Assembly: GCF_013201075.1 (NCBI RefSeq)
Contig: NZ_CP053708.1
Coordinates: 363,001-427,000, forward strand
Direction: 5' to 3'
Source: Lichenicola cladoniae
GTDB taxonomy: Bacteria > Pseudomonadota > Alphaproteobacteria > Acetobacterales > Acetobacteraceae
Length of the DNA: 64,000 bases
Each line of letters starts with the position of its first letter. Position 1 is the stretch's first letter. Below the pieces are notes generated by a model that was not told where the DNA came from, searched no databases, and saw only the letters and a list, made by a program, of their open reading frames with translations. Below, one piece after another: positions 46,000-55,312 of this stretch. The position numbers and the translations under genes were made by a program.

Positions 46000-46668
46000 T
46001 TAGGGGGATAGAGCAGCAAGCGCGTCAACCAGCGCTTGGAATCGCTTGAGATAAAATCCCTTATCAGAAGTCCGCATTATTTCTGTGTAGACGTCGACGA
46101 GATACTTGTAGTCAGCCCGTCCGACAAGTTTCGCGACGATCAGGCCAGTGGTGCAGCGAAAATAGGGGACACCACGATTGGAGTTGTATTCGAGCGGCTT
46201 GGTATTGAGCTCCCTATCTATCTCGGCCAAGACATCAAACCTTTTGAAATACGATAGAGCGAAATTAGAGAAGGCATCCAAGATTAAGCTGCACACCTGG
46301 GGAACTTCATCTATCGAATTGACTGGAAATTCAGATTCGTCGCGACTGACACCTGTCAGATAATTCAGAGAACTTCCGATAGTCGCCGTGTCCGACTGAT
46401 ATTTTTGGTCAAAATTAGACGTCTGGTGGAAAATTTCCTCCACCTTCTCGACGCGGACTGCGATGCTCAGCTTGATACGCCAGCCTGGCTTGTCGTCTAT
46501 CTTGTTGTCGAGGAAGATGAGCTGGAACATGTCGGTCACGCCGTCATGCTGCCGTCGGAAGGTTTCCTTCGCTGCTTTCAGCTTGAAGCCATGGTCGACG
46601 AGCTGCGGTTTCAGATGCTCGAAAATCTCGAGCTTCAACCGCTTTTGTTCGGTGATCTTAATCAGCAT
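46000..46668 (-). CDS. Presumptive immunity protein (unknown family)
   Basis: 222 residues, soluble and rich in charged residues (opens MLIKITEQKRLKLEIFEHLK), without signal peptide or membrane segment. No family was recognised. It starts within the stop of the toxin gene (TGATG, one shared base) and is the next gene of the operon, the standard place for a cognate immunity gene. Its base composition is clearly more AT-rich than the flanking genes. Function is inferred from position only. Confidence 0.6.
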   Translation of the reverse strand: MLIKITEQKRLKLEIFEHLKPQLVDHGFKLKAAKETFRRQHDGVTDMFQLIFLDNKIDDKPGWRIKLSIAVRVEKVEEIFHQTSNFDQKYQSDTATIGSSLNYLTGVSRDESEFPVNSIDEVPQVCSLILDAFSNFALSYFKRFDVLAEIDRELNTKPLEYNSNRGVPYFRCTTGLIVAKLVGRADYKYLVDVYTEIMRTSDKGFYLKRFQALVDALAALSP

Positions 46669-47963
46669 CAGAAGTCTCCCGGCCGAAGAACGTCGACGTT
46701 TGTTGGCGGGATTTGAAAACCTGCCGGGTAATCTGCACCACCCCCGTTTCCGACGACCTGCCCGCCATTATTACCGAGAAGCGGGTAGCCTGTGGTCTGC
46801 CTGGGCGTCAAGCCTGCTGATTCGGACGATTTGAAGTCAGTTAGCCGGAGGGTATTAGTGTCGTCCCGGCTGATCGCATCCAGCCTTACACGGTAATCAG
46901 CTAGATCACCGTTATCCAAATACGGGCGGACGCTGACTTGGTCTTGGATGTTTGTCTGGGTAGTCTCCAGATGCTCCAACCCCTGAGCCTCGAAGGCCTT
47001 TCCCTTCGCCGCGTTCTCGGTCACCGTCGGACCCCTGGCGGCTTTTCCGCCGACGCCTTGCCCCCGGTTGGGATTGACCGTCTGCTCAGGAGGCTCGTCG
47101 GGCGCACCGCCGCCTGACGCTTCACCGCCGCCACTGGTAGCCCGCTTGGCCATTTTGGTGATCAGCATCGTCACGAACAGCACGCCAAGGACGGCAAGTG
47201 CTTCGGCGGCGCTGTCGGCGGCGGCATCCAGCGTGGCGTCGCTGGTGGCGCGCGCTGCCTTGACGCAGGCGCCGCTGAGCTCGACCAGGGCGATCATTCC
47301 GCTCCAGCCGGCGGCCCGGATCGCCATCGCCACCAGAACCGCATCGACGACCTCGCCGACGCCGAACCCTTGAGCGATGATGAGTGCCAGCAGCCCGGCA
47401 TCCAGCAGCAGGAGGTTCTCCGGGGTCAGCATGCCCTGGATCTGGCGGCCTACCTCGCCCGGGATCCGCTTGAAGGCGCGCCCGGCCATCGTGGTGAGCC
47501 GTTTCCGGGTGCTCCAGTGACCGACATCCGCTGCCACCCCGACCGGCTGCGGCTTCGCCGCAACTTTGGCGCCCGGTCCGGCGTCCCGAGGTGCCGCCGC
47601 CGCGTGCGATCCGCCCGCGGTCAGGGTGAGCTGGGCCGGATGCGGCGTCATGACGTCGCAGGCGATCATGCCGAGCCGATGCTCGACGAGGGACCGGCGC
47701 AGCGCCTCGATGATGGCGGTATCGGTCAGCGGTCCCATCGCACCGGCCACATGGTGGCGAGCCAGGTAGCCGCGCAACGCGTTCATTTGACCGGCATCGC
47801 GTGACACCCAGCCGAGTGCCGCCCGGGCCTGCATGTCTGCCGCTTGCTCGAAATGACCTCCAAGCACGGTAAGCGTGCGCAAGGACGCTAAGCCGCGATC
47901 GTCCAGCGGTCCGAGAAACAGCGTGGTCATCGGCGTGCGCAGCGTCAGCACATCCGCCGGCAT
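46668..47963 (-). CDS. Probable polymorphic toxin with a C-terminal PD-(D/E)xK-like nuclease domain
   Basis: About 431 residues in three parts. The N-terminal 120 residues are of unknown type. A middle part (about 160-290) holds alternating hydrophobic and Ala-rich helices (LLLLDAGLLALIIAQGFGVG; ALAVLGVLFVTMLITKMA). A Gly/Pro-rich linker leads to a C-terminal domain (about 310-431) with AKGKAFEAQGLEHL, RVRLDAI (Asp362) and TDFKSS (Asp376, Lys378), then TPRQTTGYP and IPPTNVDVLRP. The spaced Asp and DxK fit a restriction-endonuclease fold. The overlapping downstream gene is its likely immunity gene. No trafficking signal or Rhs repeats were seen, so the export route is unknown. A GTG at 47978 is an alternative start. 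Confidence 0.72.
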   Translation of the reverse strand: MPADVLTLRTPMTTLFLGPLDDRGLASLRTLTVLGGHFEQAADMQARAALGWVSRDAGQMNALRGYLARHHVAGAMGPLTDTAIIEALRRSLVEHRLGMIACDVMTPHPAQLTLTAGGSHAAAAPRDAGPGAKVAAKPQPVGVAADVGHWSTRKRLTTMAGRAFKRIPGEVGRQIQGMLTPENLLLLDAGLLALIIAQGFGVGEVVDAVLVAMAIRAAGWSGMIALVELSGACVKAARATSDATLDAAADSAAEALAVLGVLFVTMLITKMAKRATSGGGEASGGGAPDEPPEQTVNPNRGQGVGGKAARGPTVTENAAKGKAFEAQGLEHLETTQTNIQDQVSVRPYLDNGDLADYRVRLDAISRDDTNTLRLTDFKSSESAGLTPRQTTGYPLLGNNGGQVVGNGGGADYPAGFQIPPTNVDVLRPGDF

Positions 47964-48131
47964 CTGTGCCTGCCCCACCTCGTTCCCCCACGCCCGGAAC
48001 CGCGCGCCGCACGGTGCAGGCCGGGCGCCGACAAGGTCAAGCGGTCGTGACCATCCACGCGGCTGGCGGCTCTGCGGGATTGTCCGTCACTGGCCGCCAA
48101 TCCCGACGCGTTTCTGGTCGTGCGCCCCGCT

Positions 48132-49025
48132 TCAGGCGGTCTTGCGCCTGGGTGCTGGCTTCTTCGGCGGTGCTTTTCCGGCGGCTTGCTTCTTCGCCAG
48201 CTTGTCATCCGATGCAGTTTTTCCCCCGGTCGCCCCCTTGGGTTCGCCGAGGCTCTTGCGCAGCGCGCTCATCAGGTCGACCACGTTGTCGCGCTCGGGT
48301 TCCTCGGACGGCGCCTGCACATCCTCGCCGGCAAGCTTGGCGTCGATCACCTCGCGCAACCGTGCCTCGTAACGATCTTCCATGTCGCCCGGCTGGAATT
48401 TTGCGGTCTGCCTGTCGATCAGCTGCACCGCCAGCGCCACCATTTCCGTGTCGGCGGGCGCGTCCGAAATATCCTCGAACAGCTTGTCCGGTGCGGTGAT
48501 CTCGCGCGTGTCGTTCAGCGTGTGCAGCACGATGCCGCGTCCCATGGGCATCAACGCGACCGCCCGCTCGCGACGCGACATCACCAGGCGGGACAGCGCT
48601 ACCCGGCCTGTCTTGGCGATCGCCTCGCGCAGCACTACGAACACGTCGTCGGCGGCATCGCGGCCGCTGCCATCCGGAACCAGGTAATAACTGCTGTCGA
48701 AATAGATCGGATCGATGCTGTCGGCGCGAACGAACTTGTCGATCGATAGCACCGACGAGCTGTCGATCCGGGCCCGTTCGAAATCCTCGTCGTCGAGCAG
48801 GACGTAATGGTCCTTCTTGAACTCGTAGCCGCGCTGCAGATCCTTGCGCGACAGCTCCTCGTCGGTCTCGGAATCCTGCGTCACCATGCGCACGCGGTTT
48901 CCGGTCTTCGGATTGATGAAGTGGAAATGCAACTCCTGGCTTGGCTGTCGCACGCTGTAGAGCGCGATCGGGCAGGAGACGAGGGCGAGGCGGAGCTGCC
49001 CGCGCCAGATTGGACGATCGGCCAT
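48132..49025 (-). CDS. ku: DNA end-binding protein Ku
   Basis: 297 residues. The bacterial Ku core begins RPIWRGQLRLALVSCPIALY and continues HFHFINPKTGNRVRM, GYEFKKDHYVLLDDEDFE, YYLVPDGSGRDAADDVFVVL, and RLVMSRRERAVALMPMGRG. The tail after about residue 255 is Lys/Ala/Pro-rich, as in Ku proteins that contact DNA or LigD. It binds double-strand ends and recruits LigD, encoded 4 bp upstream in the same operon. The pair gives non-homologous end joining. Confidence 0.96.
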   Translation of the reverse strand: MADRPIWRGQLRLALVSCPIALYSVRQPSQELHFHFINPKTGNRVRMVTQDSETDEELSRKDLQRGYEFKKDHYVLLDDEDFERARIDSSSVLSIDKFVRADSIDPIYFDSSYYLVPDGSGRDAADDVFVVLREAIAKTGRVALSRLVMSRRERAVALMPMGRGIVLHTLNDTREITAPDKLFEDISDAPADTEMVALAVQLIDRQTAKFQPGDMEDRYEARLREVIDAKLAGEDVQAPSEEPERDNVVDLMSALRKSLGEPKGATGGKTASDDKLAKKQAAGKAPPKKPAPRRKTA

Positions 49026-49029
49026 TTTT

Positions 49030-51627
49030 TCAGCTCTTCTTCTTGCGGGCGGGTTTATCGGAAATCCCCGGCAGGTCGCGCGCCTCGTCGGCGAAACCTT
49101 CCCAGGGATCGGCTTTCTGCCTGGCCAACCGGGCCGGGATCGTGCGCAGGTTGAACACCTGCGGATCGAGCGTCTCGGTCACTTCGCGCCAGGCCAGCGG
49201 CGTGGCGACGCCGGCTCCCGGGCGCGCACGTGGTGAGAACGAGGCGATCGCCGTCGAGCCGAGCCCGTTGCGCAACCAGTCGACCAGGATCTTGCCGTCG
49301 CGGTCCTTCTTGCGGGTGGTGGAGATGAACCGGCCCGGCGCATCTGCTTCCATCGCCTCCGCGAATGCCCGGCACCAGGCCCGCACCTGGTCCCAGCCTG
49401 CCTTGGTTCGCACCGGCGCCACCACATGCAGCCCCTTGCCGCCGGAGGTGCGGCAGAACGCGGCAAGGCCGGCTGCCTCGAGGCGCTGCTTCACCTCGCG
49501 GGCCGCCTGCACGATGGTCGGCATGGTCACCCCGTCGCCGGGATCGAGGTCGAATACCAGCCGATCGGCATGGACCGGATCGGCCTCGCTCGATCCCCAG
49601 CTATGCAACTCGACCGCAGCGATCTGTGCTGCCGCGACGAGCCCCGACGCGTCGGCGAACGCCACGTAGGGCGCCCCATCCGCTTCCGCCTCGTGCAGCG
49701 CTTCGGGCATGCCGCGCCCCAGATGCTTCTGGAAGAACTGCTCGCCGCCGATCCCGTCCGGGCAGCGCACGAAGGCCAATGGACGGCCGACGATGCCGGG
49801 CGCAGCCTGTTCGCCGACCGTCTGCCAATACAGTGCCAGATCTTGCTTGGTCAGCGCGGGACCATTCGCATCTTCCGGCCAGAGCGGCCGGTCGGCATGG
49901 CTGATCCGGACACCGCCGATCTCGGCGGCACCGCGCTCGGTCTTGCGTGCGACGACGATGGTGGCGCGGCTGGCGGTGGGCTTCGGGTCGGCCTTGCTCT
50001 CTCTCGACGGCCCCGGCTGCTTTTCTGCAGTCCCAAGCTGGGTCCGCTTGGCATCGGAGGGTGGGATCGGCCGCACCACCTCGTCGGCCGGCTTGTCCTC
50101 GCGCAGCCCCTGGAAGCTCGCGTGCCGCAACATCCCGCCACCAGTAAAGCCCGCATACGTCAGCTCGGCCACCAGCTCCGGCTTTACCCAAATCGTGTCG
50201 CGCTGCGGCTTCTCGGTGCCGAGCATGCTCAAGGGCGTGTCGATCCGCAGCACCTCAAGCCGTTCGGTCAGCGTGCGCAGGATGCGCGCGGAAAATCCGG
50301 TGCCGCAGCCGCCGATGAAATAGAGCTGGCCGCCATCGTCGCGAAACCCGAGCTGCAACGACCCAAGCCCCTGGCGCGAGCCGGCCGGCGGCGTGTAGCC
50401 GAGGATGATGAACTCCTCGCGGTTCTCGCACTTGACCTTGACCCAGTCGCCACCGCGACCGGGCCGGTATGGCGCATCGAGCCGTTTGCAGATGATCCCT
50501 TCCAGTCCGATCGCGCACACCTCCTGCTTCACCCGCGCGGTGTCCGACTCCAGATGCTCGCTGAACCGCAGCGGCCCCGCCTTGGGCACGTCCTGCATCA
50601 GCTGCTCGAGCGCCGTGCGACGTGCCGAAAGCGGCTGCGGCCGAAGATCGGTCCCGTCCAGATGCAGCAGGTCGAACACGTAGTAGGACAAGGACCTGGT
50701 CCGTCCGGTCGAGAACGCGTCCTGCAGCCCGGCGAAGCTGGAGATGCCGTTCTTGCCGAGTGCGACCAATTCGCCGTCCAGCATCAGCGTCCGGGGTTCC
50801 ATCGCGGCAACGGCGGCGGCCAGGTCGGGCAGGCGTTCGGTCCAGTCGAGGCCATTACGCGTGATGATTCGCACCTGGTCGCCGTCCTTGCGCGCCAGCA
50901 TTCGATAGCCGTCGAACTTGACCTCGCTGACCCAGCCTTCGCCGGCGGGTGGGGTGCGCACCAGCTGGGCGAGCTGTGGCGCCTGGGTCTCCGGAAGCTC
51001 GGCATCCCCCTTGCGTTTCGCGGGTGCCTTCTTCTTCGACGCTCTCGCCGGTTTGGCAGCACCGAGCTTGCGTTCTTCCAATGCGGCGGCATCCGCTCCC
51101 TCGCGCTCGAACTCGTCGTGCTCCTTGATGAGCAGCCAGCTTTCGGACTTCTCGCGCGGCCGGGGCTTCAGCCTGATCAGCACGAAGCCACCCTGGAGGC
51201 GCTCGCCGTCCAGCCGGAACTTGAACTCGCCCTTGGCGAGCGCCGCCTCGGCATCACCGTTGATCGGCGCCCAGGTGCCGCGATCCCAGATCTCGACCGT
51301 GCCGGCGCCGTAGTTGCCCTTCGGGATGGTGCCCTCGAACGCCGCGTAGTCGACCGGATGATCCTCGACATGCATCGCCAGCCGTTTGTGGTGCGGGTCC
51401 AGCGACGGACCTTTCGGCACCGCCCAGCTCCACAGCACGCCGCCATGCTCCAGCCGGAAGTCCCAGTGCAGGCGGCTCGCGTCGTGCTTCTGCACCACGA
51501 ACAACGGTTTACCCTCTGCGGATGCCCCCTTCGAAGGCCCCGGACCCGGCTCCGGGGTGCGCGTGAAGTCGCGCATCTCCCCATAGACTCGTTTCGATTG
51601 GGTTGTGTCGCTCGCCCGATCTGCCAT
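49030..51627 (-). CDS. ligD: Multifunctional DNA ligase D
   Basis: About 865 residues with the order phosphoesterase, ligase, polymerase. The phosphoesterase part has QKHDASRLHWDFRLEHGG and HVEDHPVDYAAFEGTIPKG. The ligase part has the nucleotidyl-accepting Lys in SEVKFDGYRML. The polymerase/primase part has LVFDLDPGDG and FCRTSGGKGLHVVAPV. All three activities look intact. It seals double-strand breaks with Ku. The ATG at 51627 is used; a TTG at 51639 is possible. It is divergent from the debranching-enzyme gene. Confidence 0.97.
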   Translation of the reverse strand: MADRASDTTQSKRVYGEMRDFTRTPEPGPGPSKGASAEGKPLFVVQKHDASRLHWDFRLEHGGVLWSWAVPKGPSLDPHHKRLAMHVEDHPVDYAAFEGTIPKGNYGAGTVEIWDRGTWAPINGDAEAALAKGEFKFRLDGERLQGGFVLIRLKPRPREKSESWLLIKEHDEFEREGADAAALEERKLGAAKPARASKKKAPAKRKGDAELPETQAPQLAQLVRTPPAGEGWVSEVKFDGYRMLARKDGDQVRIITRNGLDWTERLPDLAAAVAAMEPRTLMLDGELVALGKNGISSFAGLQDAFSTGRTRSLSYYVFDLLHLDGTDLRPQPLSARRTALEQLMQDVPKAGPLRFSEHLESDTARVKQEVCAIGLEGIICKRLDAPYRPGRGGDWVKVKCENREEFIILGYTPPAGSRQGLGSLQLGFRDDGGQLYFIGGCGTGFSARILRTLTERLEVLRIDTPLSMLGTEKPQRDTIWVKPELVAELTYAGFTGGGMLRHASFQGLREDKPADEVVRPIPPSDAKRTQLGTAEKQPGPSRESKADPKPTASRATIVVARKTERGAAEIGGVRISHADRPLWPEDANGPALTKQDLALYWQTVGEQAAPGIVGRPLAFVRCPDGIGGEQFFQKHLGRGMPEALHEAEADGAPYVAFADASGLVAAAQIAAVELHSWGSSEADPVHADRLVFDLDPGDGVTMPTIVQAAREVKQRLEAAGLAAFCRTSGGKGLHVVAPVRTKAGWDQVRAWCRAFAEAMEADAPGRFISTTRKKDRDGKILVDWLRNGLGSTAIASFSPRARPGAGVATPLAWREVTETLDPQVFNLRTIPARLARQKADPWEGFADEARDLPGISDKPARKKKS

Positions 51628-51757
51628 CACCCGACGCAACGTGCTCGCCTATCGGCCGGTTGCGGACTTGCGGAGGGTGGAGTTCTCTCTGGATAGAGCC
51701 ACCTGAGCATGCTCGCTCGCACAGGCCCGGGCATGATCGCCCGCAAAGGATAGTCGC

Positions 51758-53974
51758 TTGGATAACCAGCCGGACCTACCGACCGCACAGCCCGCATCCG
51801 ACGCCGTATCCGACCCGGCGGCCCCGCAGGACGGCTATCCGGTCTCCGCCAGCTCGGTCATGGCTGTGCGACGGCTGCATACGCTGAAATACGGCGACCT
51901 TTTCGGGGTGTTCGACCAGAACGGCAACATCCTGTCCGGACCCGGCATCGCCGACGGGCTCTATTATCTCGATACGCGCCATCTCTCGTCTCTATCGTTG
52001 TCGATCAACGGCACCCAGCCGATCCTGCTGAGCGCCACCCTGCGTGAGAACAACGCGACTCTGTCCTGCGACCTCACCAACTCCGACATCCAGATCGACG
52101 GCAAGACCCTGGATCACGACCTGTTGCATCTGCGCCGGACAGTGTTCCTGCGCGAGCAGACCTCCTACGAGCGGCTGCAGGTACGGAACTATGACGTCAT
52201 CGCCCGCACCGTGGTCATCGAGCTGTCGTTCAAGGCCGACTTTGCCGACCTGTTCGAGGCCCGCGGGACGAAGCGGCTGCGTCACGGCACCCTGCGGGCC
52301 CCGACGGTCAGCGACGATACCGTCCTGATCGCCTATGACGGGCTCGACAACCGGCTGCGCACCACCCGGCTGCGCTTCGGGCCCAAGCCGGACCGCCTCA
52401 CCGCGACCAGCGCCCGCTTCACCCTCACGCTGCAGCCCGGCCAGCGCCAGCTGATCCATATCGAGACCGCCTGCGACCCGACCGATACCCCGGAACGCCC
52501 GGTGTCCGAGGCGTACCTGGTGGCGATGGTGGAGGCACGACGCAGCCTGCGGCATGCCTCCTCGCGGGCGGCCGGCATCGCCTCGTCGAACGAGATCTTC
52601 AACGAGGCGATCCGTCGCTGCATCTGCGACATCTATATGCTGCTGACCGACAAGCCGGACGGGCCGTATCCGTATGCCGGCGTCCCCTGGTACAGCACCG
52701 CGTTCGGCCGCGACGCGCTGATCACCGCGATGCAGACGCTCTGGCTGGACCCGGCGATCGCCCGCGGCGTGCTGGGCTACCTGGCCCGTCACCAGGCCGA
52801 GACCGAGGATCCGGTCGCCGATGCCGAGCCGGGCAAGATCCTGCACGAAGTACGCCACGGCGAGATGGCCGAGCTTGGCGAGGTGCCGTTCCGCCACTAT
52901 TACGGCAGCGTCGATTCAACGCCGCTGTTCGTCATGCTGGCAGGCGAATACCTGGACCGCACCGGCGACGTGTCGATGATCGCGCGCCTGTGGCCGAACA
53001 TCGAGCGGGCGATCGAGTGGATCGACAAGTACGGCGACCGCGATGCGGACGGCTTCGTCGAGTATGGCCGGCGCAACGAGAACGGTTTGGTCAACCAGGG
53101 CTGGAAGGACAGCTTCGACTCGATCTTCCATGCCGACGGCACGCTGGCGGAAGGCCCGATCGCGCTGTGCGAAGTGCAGGGCTACGTGTATGCCGCCAAG
53201 CGCGCCGCCGCGATGATCGGCCGCCGGCTCGGTCATGCCGTGTTCGCCGAACGCATGGACGAGGAAGCCGAGGCGCTGCGCGCAGCGTTCAACACTGCCT
53301 TCTGGGTCGAGGAACTCGGCACCTACGCGATCGCGCTGGACGGCAAGAAGCGCCCTTGCAAGGTGCGCTCCTCCAATGCAGGCCAATTGCTCATGTCGGG
53401 GATCGTCCCGCACGACCGGGCGGCCCGGATCGTCGCCGGCCTGATGAGCCGCACCTTCTTCACCGGCTGGGGCATCCGCACCATTCCGGCCGGCGAAGCC
53501 CGCTACAATCCGATGGCGTATCATAACGGGTCGGTCTGGCCGCACGACAACGCCCTGATCGCCATCGGCATGGCCCGCTACGGCTTCAAGGACGAAGCCG
53601 CGCGCGTGTTCACCGGCCTGTTCGACGCGTCGCTCTATGCCGACCTGCGTCGTCTGCCCGAGCTGTTCTGCGGCTTTGCTCGCCAGCGTGGCGAGGGTCC
53701 GGTGCGTTATCCGGTCGCCTGCAGCCCGCAGGCCTGGGCCGCCGCCACTATCCCGTCGCTGATCCAGTCGACGCTGGGTCTGCGCTTCGATCCCGCGACC
53801 GCAACCGTGCATTTCGAAAGGCCGCAACTGCCGGCGTTCCTCGATGAGCTGACCCTGTTCAACCTCGAGATCGCCGGCGGCCGCGCCACCGTCCATCTGC
53901 AACGTCTCGGCACCGAGGTCGCGCTGAACGTGATCGAGCGTCATGGGCCGATCAAGGTGCAGCTGACGAGCTAG
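51758..53974 (+). CDS. Glycogen debranching-type enzyme (amylo-alpha-1,6-glucosidase family)
   Basis: 738 residues. The N-terminal domain (about 35-220) has GDLFGVFDQNGNILSGPGIA and LYYLDTRHLSSLSLSING, typical of the GDE N-terminal domain. The C-terminal (alpha/alpha)6-barrel part has YAGVPWYSTAFGRDALITAM, GRRNENGLVNQGWKDSFDSI with likely catalytic acids, and YHNGSVWPHDNALIA. It should hydrolyse alpha-glucosidic bonds; the exact polymer is uncertain. The TTG start at 51758 is supported by AAAGGA 7 bases upstream; the first ATG would cut 34 residues. Confidence 0.9.
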   Translation: MDNQPDLPTAQPASDAVSDPAAPQDGYPVSASSVMAVRRLHTLKYGDLFGVFDQNGNILSGPGIADGLYYLDTRHLSSLSLSINGTQPILLSATLRENNATLSCDLTNSDIQIDGKTLDHDLLHLRRTVFLREQTSYERLQVRNYDVIARTVVIELSFKADFADLFEARGTKRLRHGTLRAPTVSDDTVLIAYDGLDNRLRTTRLRFGPKPDRLTATSARFTLTLQPGQRQLIHIETACDPTDTPERPVSEAYLVAMVEARRSLRHASSRAAGIASSNEIFNEAIRRCICDIYMLLTDKPDGPYPYAGVPWYSTAFGRDALITAMQTLWLDPAIARGVLGYLARHQAETEDPVADAEPGKILHEVRHGEMAELGEVPFRHYYGSVDSTPLFVMLAGEYLDRTGDVSMIARLWPNIERAIEWIDKYGDRDADGFVEYGRRNENGLVNQGWKDSFDSIFHADGTLAEGPIALCEVQGYVYAAKRAAAMIGRRLGHAVFAERMDEEAEALRAAFNTAFWVEELGTYAIALDGKKRPCKVRSSNAGQLLMSGIVPHDRAARIVAGLMSRTFFTGWGIRTIPAGEARYNPMAYHNGSVWPHDNALIAIGMARYGFKDEAARVFTGLFDASLYADLRRLPELFCGFARQRGEGPVRYPVACSPQAWAAATIPSLIQSTLGLRFDPATATVHFERPQLPAFLDELTLFNLEIAGGRATVHLQRLGTEVALNVIERHGPIKVQLTS

Positions 53975-54311
53975 CGAGCCGACATATTGAACGAGCAGTT
54001 GATTATTGTCGGAAATGCATGTGTTCGGCTTACGGTTCGTGATCTCAACCTTCGATCATGAACCGGCGCATGTTCATCTCAACCGATGCCGGTTGGGCAA
54101 AGATCGACAAGTCGGACATCATAAGCGGCGCGGTCCGATGCACGTTGGATGGTAGCATGACAGCCGCGTGCTCAGCTTGTGAAACGTCACCCCGAAGAAT
54201 TCAGAGCGCCGCGAAGCCGGCTCCAGAAGGGCGCTCAGCTAGCCGCAGGCTCCAGAGTAGCCTGTGTACCTTGCATGCGCATACACTATGGGCATATGGT
54301 CGGGGGTATTG
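53975..54311. other. Non-coding gap before ccdAB
   Basis: 337 bp with no credible coding sequence on either strand. It contains the inverted repeat in front of ccdA (54264-54286). Nothing else was recognised. Confidence 0.5.
54264..54286. promoter_or_regulatory. Candidate promoter/operator of ccdAB
   Basis: GTGTA (54264-54268) and TACAC (54282-54286) are complementary arms around TTGCATGCGCA, which itself holds the palindrome GCATGC. A TACACT hexamer overlaps the right arm and could be a -10 box. CcdAB-type operons are autoregulated by the toxin-antitoxin complex binding upstream, so a palindromic site here is expected. Confidence 0.4.
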
Positions 54312-54572
54312 ATGGAGATCTCGATGCCGCGATCTATCGCACCTGCTTCCGGATCCCGGCGCGCTACAAACGTGACGTTGCCTGAGACACTGCTGCGGGA
54401 GGCACGCGATCTTGGGATCAACCTGTCGCAAGCCTGTGAGCGCGGCCTGGCTGCAGAGGTTGCTTCCCTTAGAAGACAGCGCTGGCTCGAGCAGAACCAA
54501 GACGCCATCCAGTCTTACAATGAACAGGTTGCGCAGAACGGTCTGCCACTTGCTGCTTATAGGCAGTTCTGA
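54312..54572 (+). CDS. ccdA: Type II antitoxin CcdA
   Basis: About 86 residues. A ribbon-helix-helix-like head (RRATNVTLPETLLREARDLG, INLSQACERGLAAEV) is followed by the CcdA tail WLEQNQDAIQSYNEQVAQNG and PLAAYRQF, which wraps the toxin. The ATG at 54312 follows GGGGG at short distance; earlier in-frame ATGs add residues without CcdA character. The stop shares one base with the ccdB start (TGATG). Confidence 0.92.
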   Translation: MEISMPRSIAPASGSRRATNVTLPETLLREARDLGINLSQACERGLAAEVASLRRQRWLEQNQDAIQSYNEQVAQNGLPLAAYRQF

Positions 54573-54874
54573 TGGCGCGCCTGGACGTACATCCGATGCC
54601 GGGTGAGGGCGAAGGGTATGTCGTCGACGTTCAAGCCGAATTGCTTGCCCATCTTAGTACTCGGGTTGTCGTGCCACTGATGCCTGAAGAAAAGGCAACC
54701 CGACCGATCAGCGAGCTAAACCCAATCTTCGAGATCAAGGGCAAGCCGCACGTCATGGTGACGCAGGCACTCAGCGCCGTTTCCGGCCGTGAGTTGAAGC
54801 GTGCCGTTGCATCACTCGATGCGCAGCACGATAGAATCACTCGCGCGCTCGACCTGCTGCTCGTGGGGTTCTAA
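54572..54874 (+). CDS. ccdB: Type II toxin CcdB
   Basis: 100 residues. CcdB pattern: YVVDVQAELLAHLSTRVVVP, LMPEEKATRPISELNPIFEI, KPHVMVTQALSAVSGRELKR, and the C-terminal RALDLLLVGF, whose terminal residues contact gyrase in the F-plasmid toxin. It should poison DNA gyrase unless held by CcdA. Length and layout are complete, so it may be active. Confidence 0.93.
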   Translation: MARLDVHPMPGEGEGYVVDVQAELLAHLSTRVVVPLMPEEKATRPISELNPIFEIKGKPHVMVTQALSAVSGRELKRAVASLDAQHDRITRALDLLLVGF

Positions 54875-55056
54875 CGGGCTTGACCTGACCTAGAGCGACT
54901 ATCCATTTTCGCGGTGACGACCTAACGATGAGGACGAGGGCGATTGCCTGATGACGTCTTCAAAAGATCGTAGTTCGCTGTTTTTTTATTAAAACCATTA
55001 TGTGCTGGTCGAGACGGCGATGCTGGTCATCGCGGGCTTAGGCTGGAAATGGCGGG

Positions 55057-55296
55057 TCAGCCAAGCCAAGCGGTAGGCCCCGCGTAGATCCGGATGCCGA
55101 TCAGGATCGCCCCGAGCCCAAGAGTAACGACGCTCAACAGGATTGCCGAACCGCGTTTGCGCGGGTAGCCGACGAGCGAGCCGGCCCATAGAAGTATCTG
55201 GGCTTAGGCGAATGCGACGACGCACCCGACGATGTCGAGCGGCAGACTGTATTCAGCCAGACCGGTCACCAGGGCGCAAGTTCCAAGGGCTATCAA
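55057..55296 (-). pseudogene. Membrane-protein gene interrupted by an in-frame TAA
   Basis: Read from a TTG at 55296, the minus strand gives a hydrophobic protein (ALIALGTCALVTGLAEYSLP, DIVGCVVAFA), then a TAA at 55204-55206. The same frame continues AQILLWAGSLVGYPRKRGSA and LLSVVTLGLGAILIGIRIYA to a stop at 55057. The helix-loop-helix character on both sides of the stop shows one former gene of about 80 codons or more. No family was recognised. The 5' end is also unclear because a TGA precedes the TTG closely. Confidence 0.6.
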
Positions 55297-55312
55297 GGCA
55301 TACGCTCAAGTC

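Noticed and set aside
49426-51696. Plus-strand open frame of 756 codons
   Set aside because: Antisense shadow of ligD with no recognisable motif.
53975-54311. Possible insertion-sequence remnant before ccdA
   Set aside because: No transposase-like translation, terminal inverted repeats or target duplication could be seen.
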